Below, one piece after another: positions 7,203 to 16,201 of a stretch of DNA of 40,557 nt (the first letter of the stretch is position 1; each line of letters opens with the position of its first letter). The stretch comes from a virus. The translations under genes were made by a program, and so were the position numbers. The notes beneath the pieces are model-generated. The model ran no database searches, was not told where the DNA came from, and saw only the letters and a program-made list of their open reading frames with translations. The DNA lies in IMG/VR virus record IMGVR_UViG_3300012931_000039, positions 1 to 40,557 of that record; one strand, 5' to 3'.

Positions 7203-9088
7203 CAGCCCCGCCCTCCGATGCGTAGTACGGTGCGCCAGTGCACCGCGGCGTCCAGCAGGTCCAGGTACCGCAACGCCACCGCCGCCTCGTCGTGGTAGGC
7301 GGTCACGTACCGCAGCGCCCGGGCGCCCGCCTCCGCCCGTGCGGTATCGTCCTGGGCGTAGTGGGCCAGCGCCTCCTCGAGGTCTGCCGGGGTGCGCACC
7401 AGACGATAGGGCGCGTCGGCCTCGGGCCCCAACCAGCGGCGGAACCGATCGTAGACGTACTCGTCGCCCGCCAGTACGGGGATCCCCATGGCCGCCGCCT
7501 CCAAGCCCGAGCACTGGATCCCGAGGTCGAACGAGTCGAAGAACAGGTCGCACCGGGCCTTCGCCTGGAGGGCTTGGGCGTGGGGCATCTTCACCGTGAC
7601 CAGGGGTTCCACCGGCACGCCGCGCGCCCGGAGCCGCTCGCACACCGCCAGGAAGTCAGCCGTCCCCTTGATCTCCGGTTTCGAGGGCGAGTGTCCCACC
7701 AGTATCCGGCCCGGGTGCGGCCGGTAGGCGCGCGTGCGCAGCGCCTGGTACTCGGCCACCGGCACGGGGTTCGGCAGGTAATGGCGCCCGTCGCCGTAGC
7801 GCGTGAGGTCCCAGTTGCTGATGAGTCGCAACTGGGCCTGCTGGTCGGCCACGTTGAAGTAGCCGCTCATCCGGCGCAGGATGGTCCCGTGGTGATGGAT
7901 CACCGTCCACCGGGGCCGGCGGTCGCGCGGGATCACCGACAGCATGCCGTAGTCCAGGTGGCAGTGCGCCACGTCAGCCGCCTGCGCTAGCTGGGCCACG
8001 AGCGCCTCGTCGTACCCGTGGTCGAACTGCACCGGCCCGGCGAAGGGGTTGTCGTGAGTGCGGCGCACAAACGCCGAACTGTGGGGTGTGGTGACGTTCA
8101 ACCCCGTGTGCAGCCGGAACGCGACCAGCCCCGGGTCGTAAGGTGCCAGTTGGAGGACTCGGAGCGACTCGCGGCCGCCGAGCGAGCGGTCGGACATCTC
8201 GGTCCGTCCAGGCTCGGCCACGGCGGGTGTCTCCTGCTGGTATTGGGCGGTGGCGACGGCGGCTTTCGCCCGGATCCGTGCCGCTCCGCGACCCAGCATG
8301 CGTCGGTTCTCGATCCGTGCTTCGCACCAGGCGTGTCGCCAGCCGCGGCCGGCATACTGGTGCGTCGCCAGCAGGCGGTCGCCCGCGTAGAGCCAATGGT
8401 GTCGCCCACGGTACGCCAGGTCGAGCCTTGCTGCCACGCACCGCGGCTGTCCGTAGGTTCGGCGGTACAGCGTGTCGTTCTGTATCTCCAGCCAACCCAC
8501 GTCGCAACGCGGCAGCCGGCGCAGCGCGGCGCCGGCCGTCAGTACCTCGTCGGCGTCGATGATCAGACACAAGACCGGTCGGTCGGCCCCAGGCGACAGC
8601 GTGCCAGCCTCACGTAAGAGCGTGGTGCGTTTCTCCAGCTGCGAGGACCAGGCGCAATCCAGGATGATGAACTGCCCCGGCTCGCGCTCGGCCTTGGCCA
8701 CGTACTCCTTCAGGCCCTCCGTGCACGGGCCCCGCTCGACGGTGCCCCATGACCCATCGGCGACCACCGCTCGGTCCACGTGGGGAAGCCAGCTGGGCAA
8801 CGTCGCCTTGAGCGCCGGCAGGTCGTTCCAGATGCTCACACAGGCCACTACGTACCAGTGCGCCGCGATATCGGGCGTGGCGCGCAATTCCCGCCCGCTG
8901 AACCGAGTCCAGGTGTTGGCATCCTTGACCGCACGCAGGTCGTCGCTGGGCAGCAGCCGCACCAGTGGATGGTCGAGCCGGGCCAACCGCCTGGCTATAT
9001 CCGCCGGCAGGAGGAACCGGTCGCCTTGGTGGCGGATCGCGCCGCGGGCCGTAATCCGGTCCAGTGCTTCGACCCGCAAGAGGGGCAC
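7202..9088 (-). CDS. Bifunctional glycosyltransferase (GT-A + GT-B domains)
   Basis: A 628-aa protein that appears to fuse two glycosyltransferase folds. The first ~300 residues carry a GT-A-like start (ACVSIWNDLPALKATLPSWL) and an acidic metal site (CLIIDADEVL). From about 310 on, 'LRVLQLAPYDPGLVAFR', a 'TVIHHHGT' segment, 'ILVGHSPS' and the donor-site helix 'CSGLEAAAMGIPVLAGDE' are typical of GT4/GT1-type GT-B enzymes. I chose GTG 9088, which follows the upstream stop directly and has GGAGAG ahead of it; an upstream TTG at 9115 would add nine residues. The gene opens the sugar cassette that interrupts the head genes. Confidence 0.8.
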   Translation of the reverse strand: MPLLRVEALDRITARGAIRHQGDRFLLPADIARRLARLDHPLVRLLPSDDLRAVKDANTWTRFSGRELRATPDIAAHWYVVACVSIWNDLPALKATLPSWLPHVDRAVVADGSWGTVERGPCTEGLKEYVAKAEREPGQFIILDCAWSSQLEKRTTLLREAGTLSPGADRPVLCLIIDADEVLTAGAALRRLPRCDVGWLEIQNDTLYRRTYGQPRCVAARLDLAYRGRHHWLYAGDRLLATHQYAGRGWRHAWCEARIENRRMLGRGAARIRAKAAVATAQYQQETPAVAEPGRTEMSDRSLGGRESLRVLQLAPYDPGLVAFRLHTGLNVTTPHSSAFVRRTHDNPFAGPVQFDHGYDEALVAQLAQAADVAHCHLDYGMLSVIPRDRRPRWTVIHHHGTILRRMSGYFNVADQQAQLRLISNWDLTRYGDGRHYLPNPVPVAEYQALRTRAYRPHPGRILVGHSPSKPEIKGTADFLAVCERLRARGVPVEPLVTVKMPHAQALQAKARCDLFFDSFDLGIQCSGLEAAAMGIPVLAGDEYVYDRFRRWLGPEADAPYRLVRTPADLEEALAHYAQDDTARAEAGARALRYVTAYHDEAAVALRYLDLLDAAVHWRTVLRIGGRG

Positions 9089-9090
9089 GG

Positions 9091-9348
9091 TTAGCTCTCC
9101 GTCCGCGCGGGCCAATCCCAGGTTCCTTTGCCACCGTCGTGATCGCCCGGGCTCCCACGCTGTGGGACCGTCGCTTTGACCATGGGCTGCAAGGCGTAGT
9201 CCGCGAAACAGGTGAGGTTCACGACCGCCGGACCCCAGACGCGCGTGATGATGGCCGCCACCGGCCCCAGGGCGTTGCCGTTCGCCCCGGCCGGGTCATC
9301 TGGCCCGCTGGGGAAGTAGTGCACGATGCGACCGACCGTGGGGACCAT
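9091..9348 (-). CDS. Small phage protein of the head operon
   Basis: An 85-aa protein starting at ATG 9348, downstream of the capsid gene and a strong hairpin. The sequence has a recognisable phage style: 'GRIVHYFPSG', then 'GPVAAIITRVW', 'VNLTCFADYA' and a C-terminal 'GTWDWPAR'. I have seen this pattern in many phage hypothetical proteins, but I know of no assigned function. No membrane segment is visible. The position after the capsid gene would allow a role in head decoration or completion, though that is only a guess. Confidence 0.6.
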   Translation of the reverse strand: MVPTVGRIVHYFPSGPDDPAGANGNALGPVAAIITRVWGPAVVNLTCFADYALQPMVKATVPQRGSPGDHDGGKGTWDWPARTES

Positions 9349-9374
9349 GGCGCCCTCGAGACGGGCTGCGGGTC

Positions 9375-9396
9375 CGGGGTGGCGTCGCCCACCCCG
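9375..9396 (-). promoter_or_regulatory. Strong hairpin downstream of the major capsid gene
   Basis: An 8-bp perfect inverted repeat (CGGGGTGG / CCACCCCG) with a 6-base loop lies in the 99-bp gap between the capsid gene and the 85-aa gene. A second 6-bp hairpin (CCGCCC / GGGCGG) lies nearer the capsid stop, at about 9419-9436. Neither is followed by a U-tract, so neither is a classical intrinsic terminator. They could stabilise the capsid mRNA 3' end or partly attenuate the downstream sugar cassette. Confidence 0.5.
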
Positions 9397-9447
9397 AATC
9401 CAATTTGCTTCTCATGTGCCGCCCGCGACGGGGCGGGGCTCCTCGGT

Positions 9448-10998
9448 TTAGGAGGAGGCCGCGTCGCCGAGCACCACGAACGGCGAGTGCTCGTCCACCT
9501 TGACGCCGGCCGGGGCCTTGTAGGCAAACGTCCCGGTCGGGATGGGGATCCCACCGCCCCGGGCGAAAGCCCGGTAAGTGGTGATGTCCTTGACGAACTC
9601 GACGTGAATCGAGCTCTCGATGGTCAGCTGGGTCCGCACCGCCGCCGCGTAGAACGCGGGGTTGATGAGGGCCAGGTCCGACTGGACGCCCAGCGTGGGC
9701 TGGAGGTCGTTGACCCGGAGCGGGTAGCCCAACAGGCTCATCCCCGGCTTGCCCGCCAGGTTCTGGAGGAAGGTGACGAGCGTGTTGCCGCTCAGGTGCA
9801 GGGCGAAGATCTGCTCCATCACCCGGCGCGAGCAGGACCAGTAGGACCCCGGCCCGTGCGTGTGGCGCGTCCACAGCCGGAAGATGTCGGTGGTGTCCAC
9901 GGACATGGTGGTGTCGCGGTGCACCACGAGCAGCGCCCCGTTGTTGGCATGCAGCGCCGCCAGCGGCTGCGCCGTGCCCGAGCCCACGACCGTCATGTAG
10001 TCGTTGAACTCGTTGATGATCTGCCCGCCGACCAGCGTGGCCACGCTCTGCGGCCCCTGGCCGGTGAAGTCGTCGGCGGCCGTCTCGTCCCCGATCTTCC
10101 AGATGGCCGCCCACTTGTAGACCGTCAGCAGCCGCTGCTCGAAGCTCGGCTCCCGGGTTCCCTTCTCCGCGCCCTCGCCGACGATGCTGATGGCGGCGAT
10201 ACCGGCCATGGGCCGGGTCTTGCCGCCAGTCGCGTCGGTCTGCACGACGTAGGGGATCCGCAGCGTCCGGCCGGTGACGGCGTACTTCTGCGCGTACTGG
10301 AGGATGCCCTCCTGTACGTTCGGCACCATGAAGATGCTGGGCACCTGCTGCAACGGGAGCAGGAACTCGCCGCCGCTAGCGTCGCCCGTGGTGCCGATGA
10401 TGGTCCGGGCGCTCAACTCGCCGGGGAACAGCTCCCGGGCCAGGTCGTGCGCCTCGCGGATCAGGGCGTTCTTCTTCTCGCTCCTGGTCTGGAAGCGGCC
10501 CGACCCGTACTTCACAAACTCGTCCACCGAGCCGAACGCCCTCATCACCCGGGCGTGTAGGCCGTCAATCCGCTCCTTGACGGTCACGACCTCGGGCTCG
10601 TCCGAATCGGGGCCAGCCAGGCGCAGGGCCGTGTCCCCGCCCTGCCGGTTGATCTCGTCCTGGGGGGTGATCTCCAGCACCTTGGCGGCCCTAAACTCCA
10701 GGTCGTTGATCGCCGCGGCGGCCTTCTCCACCTCGTCCTTGGTCATCTTGATCGCGGGGTCGAGCATCTTCTTGCGTAACTCGTCGGCCTCGGCACGCCA
10801 TTTGGTCGCCTGGTCGTAGGCGGCACGGTTCTTGATCACGGGGGGCGTGGCGGTGGCGGCGGCCGTCAGGGCGAGGAGCCCGGCGACGGGGCCGCCAGCC
10901 AGCAGGGGCATGGGGTCAACCCAGCCCAGGTGGGTACAGGCCAGGGCGGCGATCAGCGCCAGACAGAACGCCGAGGCCCAGATGGCAAACGTTTTCAC
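9448..10998 (-). CDS. Major capsid protein (HK97 fold) with hydrophobic N-terminal extension
   Basis: A 516-aa protein starting at GTG 10998 in a GTGA overlap with the prohead protease. The C-terminal ~300 residues read as an HK97-type capsid: 'TTGDASGGEFLLPLQQVPSI' opens the capsid domain and 'LINPAFYAAAVRTQLTIE' lies near the end. A helical delta-like region (about 60-120) precedes it, as expected when a protease is encoded upstream. Oddly, residues 1-55 form two hydrophobic stretches (IWASAFCLALIAALACTHLG and LLAGGPVAGLLALTAAATAT) like a signal or membrane anchor. A later start would remove them, but no better-supported one is seen. The extension may be removed by the protease. Confidence 0.85.
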   Translation of the reverse strand: MKTFAIWASAFCLALIAALACTHLGWVDPMPLLAGGPVAGLLALTAAATATPPVIKNRAAYDQATKWRAEADELRKKMLDPAIKMTKDEVEKAAAAINDLEFRAAKVLEITPQDEINRQGGDTALRLAGPDSDEPEVVTVKERIDGLHARVMRAFGSVDEFVKYGSGRFQTRSEKKNALIREAHDLARELFPGELSARTIIGTTGDASGGEFLLPLQQVPSIFMVPNVQEGILQYAQKYAVTGRTLRIPYVVQTDATGGKTRPMAGIAAISIVGEGAEKGTREPSFEQRLLTVYKWAAIWKIGDETAADDFTGQGPQSVATLVGGQIINEFNDYMTVVGSGTAQPLAALHANNGALLVVHRDTTMSVDTTDIFRLWTRHTHGPGSYWSCSRRVMEQIFALHLSGNTLVTFLQNLAGKPGMSLLGYPLRVNDLQPTLGVQSDLALINPAFYAAAVRTQLTIESSIHVEFVKDITTYRAFARGGGIPIPTGTFAYKAPAGVKVDEHSPFVVLGDAASS

Positions 10999-12056
10999 TT
11001 GCGCACTCCTGTGTCGAACGTGGATCGGAACGCGGCGACGCGCTCGTCCATGGTCGCCGCGGCGTCCTCCGCCATTGACGCGGGGGGCGAAGCTGGCTTC
11101 TCGGGGGTGGGCCCCGAGGCCGGCGGCTTGCCACCGTGGTCGTCCTGCGTGCGGACGTCGGTGAGGAACGCCTCCCGGTCCTCGGGCGCCAGCCGGTGCC
11201 ACAGGCCGCGCATGAAGGCCGCGAGGTCCAACTGGGAGCGCACCGCCATGACCTCGGCCCCGGGGACGGCGGCCAGGGGGGTGATGGTGCCCTCCATGAG
11301 CTCGATCTCTGTATAGGTGGCGACGTAGGTGTTCTCGCCGTCCACCGTCTCTTTCGTCAAGTCGGGCGCTTTGCGCTCCCGGAACCCGACGCTGAGGCCC
11401 GTGCTGGCCCCGGCGCCCAGGACCTTCTCCAGGTAGTCTTTCGCGGCCCGGCCGTCCGGCGTGTCGAAGATGTCGGCCCCCATGACCGCGTTGTCGCCGA
11501 CGTCCTCGAGCGTGCGCACCACGCCCACGTGCGTCCGGGCGTTGTACATGTGCATGCCGGAGCCGTCATAGGTCATGTTGATGAACAGCGGCACCCGGCC
11601 GGCGGGCACCTTCTCCGCCCGCGAGCGATCCATACAGCCGCGGGCGAAGCGCGTGCCGTAGCTGTCCACACGGTTGTAGGGCAGCAGCACGCCCGTGACC
11701 CGGCCGCAGATCCCTTTGGGCAGCGCGGCGCCGTCAGCCCGCATCTCGAGCTTAGTCTCCACGACCGCCATGCCGAACGGGTAGGCGCGCGGGCGCCGGC
11801 TCTCCTTCGCGGTGCGCTGCGCCTCGGGCGCGCTGTCGCCTTCGATCTGGCGTTTGATCACGGCACAGTAGGCCTCGGGGTCGCCCTTGTCGCTGTTCTG
11901 GGCCACACAGTCGGCGAAGTCGGCATACTCGCCAAAGGGGCGGGCCTTCATCTCATCGGTCAGGGCCCTCACGGCGTCCGCTCGGGCCTCGGGGCTCATG
12001 CCCGCCAGGGTCTCCGCCGCGCGCGCCATGCACTCCTGCCACAGCTCCGGTTTCAT
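10995..12056 (-). CDS. Prohead protease (HK97 family) with N-terminal extension
   Basis: A 353-aa protein starting 4 nt after the portal stop. The core (about 95-280) has typical HK97 prohead protease features: 'ICGRVTGVLLPYNRVDSYGT', 'VPLFINMTYDGSGMHMYNA' with a candidate catalytic His, and 'ASTGLSVGFRERK' containing the candidate serine. 'ITPLAAVPGAEVMAVRSQ' closes the domain. The first ~80 residues are a separate helical, Cys-containing region (FADCVAQNSDKGDPEAYCAV), and the C-terminus is Pro/Ala-rich, possibly a scaffold. It should mature the capsid protein encoded just downstream. Confidence 0.85.
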   Translation of the reverse strand: MKPELWQECMARAAETLAGMSPEARADAVRALTDEMKARPFGEYADFADCVAQNSDKGDPEAYCAVIKRQIEGDSAPEAQRTAKESRRPRAYPFGMAVVETKLEMRADGAALPKGICGRVTGVLLPYNRVDSYGTRFARGCMDRSRAEKVPAGRVPLFINMTYDGSGMHMYNARTHVGVVRTLEDVGDNAVMGADIFDTPDGRAAKDYLEKVLGAGASTGLSVGFRERKAPDLTKETVDGENTYVATYTEIELMEGTITPLAAVPGAEVMAVRSQLDLAAFMRGLWHRLAPEDREAFLTDVRTQDDHGGKPPASGPTPEKPASPPASMAEDAAATMDERVAAFRSTFDTGVRK

Positions 12057-12060
12057 CGGC

Positions 12061-14295
12061 CTACTCCTCGCCCGTGTAGTACAACAACGTACACCGGCAG
12101 TTGATCACCTGCTCGGGGCCGGCGCGCTGATCGCCCGGGTGGGCCAGGCCGGGCGCGAACTCCCCGGCGATGGGGATGCGCACCCCGTCCAGCGCCTCGT
12201 GTTCAAGCCGGACCCGGTCGTCGCCCTGTGACAACCACTCCTTGTCGCGGAAGATGCCGGCGTCCTGGGCGGTCAGGTACTCGCCCTGGTTCAGCGCGCC
12301 GATGCTCTCGGTGCGCGCAATCCGCGTGGCCCGCATCTCGGCCGTGCCGCCGAACACCAGGTTGTCAATCAGGTCCGCGATCTCCCGCACCCCCAGGCCC
12401 TGCTCTTGGCCCAAGGCCACCGCCTGGCTTACCTGGGTCGCTGTCTCTTGGGTCACGAAGTCCGCCAGCCGGCGCGCCCGGGCGTCGATGGCGTCCAGCA
12501 CGGCGGGGTTCTTCAACGTGAAGTCGAACCCCACGGAGTCGGCCAACCCTTTGGCCGCGGCGTTGATCGTCCGACCGATCAGCGCCCGGTAGCGGTCGAG
12601 CCATCGCTGATGGTAGTCGCCGCCGGGGCTGTAGTTGCTCATGACCCGCGACAGCGCCGCGTTCACGAAGGGATCCTCGCCTGCGGCGCCCCCCTGCACC
12701 CGGGCCGCGCGCTGCGGGGCGTGGTCGTCAAACACGGCGTTCACCCCGCGGCGCTCCTCCTCGAACTGGAGGATGGCGGCACGGAGGTAGTCTTTCTCCT
12801 CGTCCACGGCCCGGGCGTCGAACGTCTTCCAGAGCGCCGCCCGCTGGGCGCGGTTCAACACGACGCTCCGCGACAAGACCCGCGGGTGGGCCCGCTCCTT
12901 CAGCGGCGTGCCGGGGCTGCCCTGCTCGGGGCCGGTGGGCCCGACCTTGCCCAGGCCCGGCGGGTGGGCTTCGCTGCCGGTGCCCAGGAGCTTCTGGGGT
13001 TTGACGGTCTCGCCCCCGGGCACTGCCCCGCCGCCGTTCCCACCCGGGGGCAGCATCAGGGCCGAGAGGCTGCTGGCCCGCAAGTCGGAGTAGAACTGCT
13101 GGCCGGCTTCTGGCACGGGGTCGCGTCCCAGGCTCATGCGCGCTTCCTCGCGGGTCAGTAGATCACCCCGGAACTCGTTGATGATCCGGCCGGAGTACTC
13201 GGCATCGTCCAGTGTCAGCTTCCGCAGCTCCTCCCGGCTGAACCGCACGAACACGTCCCCATACTCGGGCGTCAGCTGGAAGTTGAGCTCGGCTTCTACC
13301 GCGTCCATCTCCGGCCGCACGCACTGCGCCACGAACCGCTTGAACGCCTCGCTGTACTGCTGGCCGGAGAGGCCGCCTTCCGTCCCGCGGGCGGAGGCGA
13401 TGCCCACCATCCGGGGGTCAATCCCGAACGCGGCGCAGATGTCCTCCCGGGCGATGCCCCGTAGGTTCGGAAACTCGAGCTCCTGGAGGTTGAAGCCCAT
13501 GGGGATGATCTCGTCCACGCCGCGGATGAAGTGCACACCGCCCCGCCCGCCACGCCCAATGTACTCCTGGTTCCAGCGTGCCTTCGCCCGGCGCATCTGC
13601 TTGTTGGCCACGCTCTCAGGCACCCGGACCACGACGCCCGGCTGGCCATGGTTTGTGATCACCTGGCGCACGTACTGCGTCGCCTCGTTGTCGCTGGAGA
13701 TGTCGAGCAGGGCCGCCGCGGCGCGCGGGTAGCCGAACAGCCAGTCCCCACCCGCCAGGTCACGCACGTGCAGCATGTCGTTCGCATGCGTCAGGTGCAT
13801 GATACCAGTGCGGTCTCGCCACTCGTACACCATCAACTCCAGCGTGTCCCGGTCCAGGTAGACGTAGATGATGTTCTCCGGGTGGATGAGCCGCAACCCG
13901 CTGGGGGGCCGCGTGGGGCCCTCCTTCCGCTCCAACTCCCACAGGAAGTTGCCGTAGGTCAGCCGGTGGGTCAGCGAGAGCGTGGTGTTCCGCCGGCCGG
14001 ACATACCGACCCGCGGCGTGGTCAGCAAGTCCAGCAGCGGGTGCTTCCGGATCACTTCCTCGTCGCCGTTCTCATGCAGGCGGTAGACCTCGAACGGCAC
14101 CGAGGCGACCGTCTCGGCGATCAGCCGGGCGCACGCCTGGACCACGGCGTTCCGCTCCCAGCCCAGGATCCGGACGTTCTTGCCGGTCTGCTGGTAGTGG
14201 GTCGGCGCCTCGCCCCGGACGATGGCCCAGCCGCCCGGGTCCAGCGAGATCAGGTTACTGACCCGCGCCCGTACCCACTCGCGGAACCTACCCAT
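12061..14295 (-). CDS. Portal protein fused to a MuF-like head morphogenesis domain
   Basis: A 744-aa protein starting at ATG 14295, overlapping the upstream small membrane gene by 8 nt. Residues ~1-400 are an HK97-type portal: 'AVVQACARLIAETVASVPFE', 'RLTYGNFLWELERKEG', and 'FNLQELEFPNLRGIAREDIC' followed by the 'GIDPRMVGI' turn. After a Gly/Pro linker (about 420-470) comes a C-terminal part with 'RATRIARTESIGALNQGEYL' and a final 'VINCRCTLLYYTGE', the hallmark of MuF-type minor head proteins. Portal and MuF are more often separate adjacent genes. The fusion would place one MuF domain per portal subunit. Confidence 0.85.
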   Translation of the reverse strand: MGRFREWVRARVSNLISLDPGGWAIVRGEAPTHYQQTGKNVRILGWERNAVVQACARLIAETVASVPFEVYRLHENGDEEVIRKHPLLDLLTTPRVGMSGRRNTTLSLTHRLTYGNFLWELERKEGPTRPPSGLRLIHPENIIYVYLDRDTLELMVYEWRDRTGIMHLTHANDMLHVRDLAGGDWLFGYPRAAAALLDISSDNEATQYVRQVITNHGQPGVVVRVPESVANKQMRRAKARWNQEYIGRGGRGGVHFIRGVDEIIPMGFNLQELEFPNLRGIAREDICAAFGIDPRMVGIASARGTEGGLSGQQYSEAFKRFVAQCVRPEMDAVEAELNFQLTPEYGDVFVRFSREELRKLTLDDAEYSGRIINEFRGDLLTREEARMSLGRDPVPEAGQQFYSDLRASSLSALMLPPGGNGGGAVPGGETVKPQKLLGTGSEAHPPGLGKVGPTGPEQGSPGTPLKERAHPRVLSRSVVLNRAQRAALWKTFDARAVDEEKDYLRAAILQFEEERRGVNAVFDDHAPQRAARVQGGAAGEDPFVNAALSRVMSNYSPGGDYHQRWLDRYRALIGRTINAAAKGLADSVGFDFTLKNPAVLDAIDARARRLADFVTQETATQVSQAVALGQEQGLGVREIADLIDNLVFGGTAEMRATRIARTESIGALNQGEYLTAQDAGIFRDKEWLSQGDDRVRLEHEALDGVRIPIAGEFAPGLAHPGDQRAGPEQVINCRCTLLYYTGEE

Positions 14296-14470
14296 GGGGA
14301 TCGTCCTTCGGCTCGCACGTGCTGATATGCAACTCGTCCGCGCCCATGATGCGGACGGCACACCAGATGAAGAACAACGCCACCCACAGCCGCAACCGCA
14401 CGAGCGGCGACACGGTCACCGCCACCGTGGTGCCGGAGAGCGACGTGAGGTTGGCGCCTGCGATGTTCAC
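14288..14470 (-). CDS. Small single-span membrane protein
   Basis: A 60-aa protein starting at GTG 14470 in a GTGA overlap with the upstream gene and overlapping the portal start. Residues ~26-45 (LRLWVALFFIWCAVRIMG) form one clear transmembrane segment, followed by a short charged C-terminus. No family is recognised. Its place between terminase and portal genes is not typical of lysis genes. Confidence 0.6.
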   Translation of the reverse strand: MNIAGANLTSLSGTTVAVTVSPLVRLRLWVALFFIWCAVRIMGADELHISTCEPKDDPHG

Positions 14471-14763
14471 AACTCGGACAACTTCTGGCGCTCGCCCGCA
14501 GGCTGCTCGACCAAGCGCGGCGCCGGAGGCGGCAAGTAGATGTCGCCGCTGATGCCGTGCTGGCGGAGCAACGCCTCGCTCAGTGGCGTGGACAGGGCGC
14601 GCAGGAACGCTAGCAGCGCCTCAGGCGGCACGATGACGTTGACGTTCAGGCCCCGGACGGCGAATTCTTTGTCGTCTTCCAGCGCGCGGACGTCCACCCG
14701 CACCTCCACTTGCCCTGACGGGGTGAGGGTGCCGGTGCGGAACTCTATCTGCTTACTGATCAT
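14467..14763 (-). CDS. Hypothetical protein between terminase and portal genes
   Basis: A 98-aa soluble protein starting at ATG 14763 after a GGGAGGA ribosome binding site. The first half is beta-rich with alternating Val (QVEVRVDVRAL...LNVNVIVPPE); the second half is a short helix and a Pro-rich end. I do not recognise a family. The strong ribosome binding site and the coupling to the 60-aa membrane protein suggest both are made with the packaging proteins. Confidence 0.6.
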   Translation of the reverse strand: MISKQIEFRTGTLTPSGQVEVRVDVRALEDDKEFAVRGLNVNVIVPPEALLAFLRALSTPLSEALLRQHGISGDIYLPPPAPRLVEQPAGERQKLSEL

Positions 14764-14791
14764 GAAGATCCTCCCAATACCAGCTCTGTGG

Positions 14792-16201
14792 TCATGCCAC
14801 CCCCAAGCCCAGCCCCATGTTCGTGAGCTTGGCCGCAGCGCCAGCCGCGGCGTCCATCTGGTCGAGCACCTGATCGGTCTCTTTGCTGGGGTCGGCGTTG
14901 TGCAGCTCGCGGAGGAACGCCTCGTTCCAGGGGCCGACCACCAGGAACACGTTGCCCGCCTCGGCTTGGGCCGCCAGGGGCCGCGCCCGGTCGAACTTAG
15001 AGCCCGTCACCCTGTCGGCGTGCACCACGAACCCCCGCAGCATGCGGATCGTGTTCTCAGCCGACTCCTTGCCGCCCGACCCAGGCTCCTGCTCCACCCA
15101 GATCCGCACGTCCCGACCGTCCGCCCGGGCGGTCTGTTTGATGACGTTCTCGCGGTGCATGGCGCTCCACTGCCCCCGCACCATGTCCTCGATGTACAGC
15201 TGGCCACGGGGCGCCAGGGCCACCCGGCAGCCGGCCGAGAACTTCCCGCCGCCTTCGGTGCCCGCCTTGTCCCAGTAGCGTACGCGGCGTGCGTCGGCGG
15301 GCGCCACCTCGACGATCCGGAACCACGCACGGTTGAAGAAGTTGCCCGCCCGGTACCGGACCTTCCAGTTGCCCCCACGGCGGTCGGGCCCGCCGTAGAG
15401 CCGCATGCGCTCCACCTCGGGCAGGGCCAGCAGGTTGGCCAGGTAGTTGGGGTCCTTCTCCATCAGGGCGGGGTTGTCGTGCAGACTGCTGGGGATGAAG
15501 GTGAGGCTCTTAGGCATGACCTTGGCTTCACGCGCCGTGACGCCGAGCGATAGGGCGATGGTGATGGCTTCGGCCCGCGAGTCGGCCCAGTGGATCTCGT
15601 CCCGCACCCGCACGAACCAGCGGATCACCCCACTGCGCTCAGGAATCGGGTAGCCGCTGTCCTGGTCAATCCACCAGGCCAAGAACCCCGCCAACCAGCT
15701 GTCCGGGTCGGGGTTGACGCTCATGCGCACGTAGGGCCGCACGCCACAGATCGAGCGGTTCCGGCTCAGGAGGTACCAGAACTGGTACTCGGTGAAGTGC
15801 TCGCCCTGGTCAAAGCCGATGAAGGTGATCTGCGAGCCGTCGTAGTTGAACACGTCCTGGTCGTACTCCAGGCCGGCAAACTTCACGAGCACCCGGCCGT
15901 CCCGTTTGCGCCACTCGAGCACGCCCTCCCGCGGCTCCAACCCCAGGGGGCCGTACAGCTCGCGCGACTCGTCCCACATGCCGCCCGGGTTGCGGATCTC
16001 CGGCGTGGTGCGGCGGAAGATCACGGCCGAGTAGCCCGGCACGTCCCAACCCCGCAATGCCTCCAGCAGCAGCCCGTAGGTCTTCCCGCCGCCAGCCTCG
16101 CCGCCGAATATCACGATGTCCGCCGGCGACGCCAGGAACGCTTCTTGCGGCCCCGGCTGGGGCTGGAACGTGAGCACGCGCGCCGCGGGCGCAACACTCA
16201 T
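14792..16201 (-). CDS. terL: Terminase large subunit
   Basis: A 469-aa packaging ATPase-nuclease starting at ATG 16201 in an ATGA overlap with the small subunit. Walker A is GGEAGGGKT (33-41). The Walker B region is 'TFIGFDQGEHFTE' with D131 and E134, followed by the 'YLLSRNRS' coupling stretch. The nuclease half begins near 'RVRYWDKAGTEGGGKFSAGC', whose Asp is the expected first metal ligand, and includes 'IWVEQEPGSGGKESA'. It should drive DNA into proheads and cut the concatemer. Confidence 0.9.
   Translation of the reverse strand: MSVAPAARVLTFQPQPGPQEAFLASPADIVIFGGEAGGGKTYGLLLEALRGWDVPGYSAVIFRRTTPEIRNPGGMWDESRELYGPLGLEPREGVLEWRKRDGRVLVKFAGLEYDQDVFNYDGSQITFIGFDQGEHFTEYQFWYLLSRNRSICGVRPYVRMSVNPDPDSWLAGFLAWWIDQDSGYPIPERSGVIRWFVRVRDEIHWADSRAEAITIALSLGVTAREAKVMPKSLTFIPSSLHDNPALMEKDPNYLANLLALPEVERMRLYGGPDRRGGNWKVRYRAGNFFNRAWFRIVEVAPADARRVRYWDKAGTEGGGKFSAGCRVALAPRGQLYIEDMVRGQWSAMHRENVIKQTARADGRDVRIWVEQEPGSGGKESAENTIRMLRGFVVHADRVTGSKFDRARPLAAQAEAGNVFLVVGPWNEAFLRELHNADPSKETDQVLDQMDAAAGAAAKLTNMGLGLGVA

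Noticed and set aside
9064-10560. Long plus-strand frame opposite the capsid gene
   Set aside because: Its composition is that of an antisense shadow, and the minus-strand frame encodes a recognisable capsid protein.
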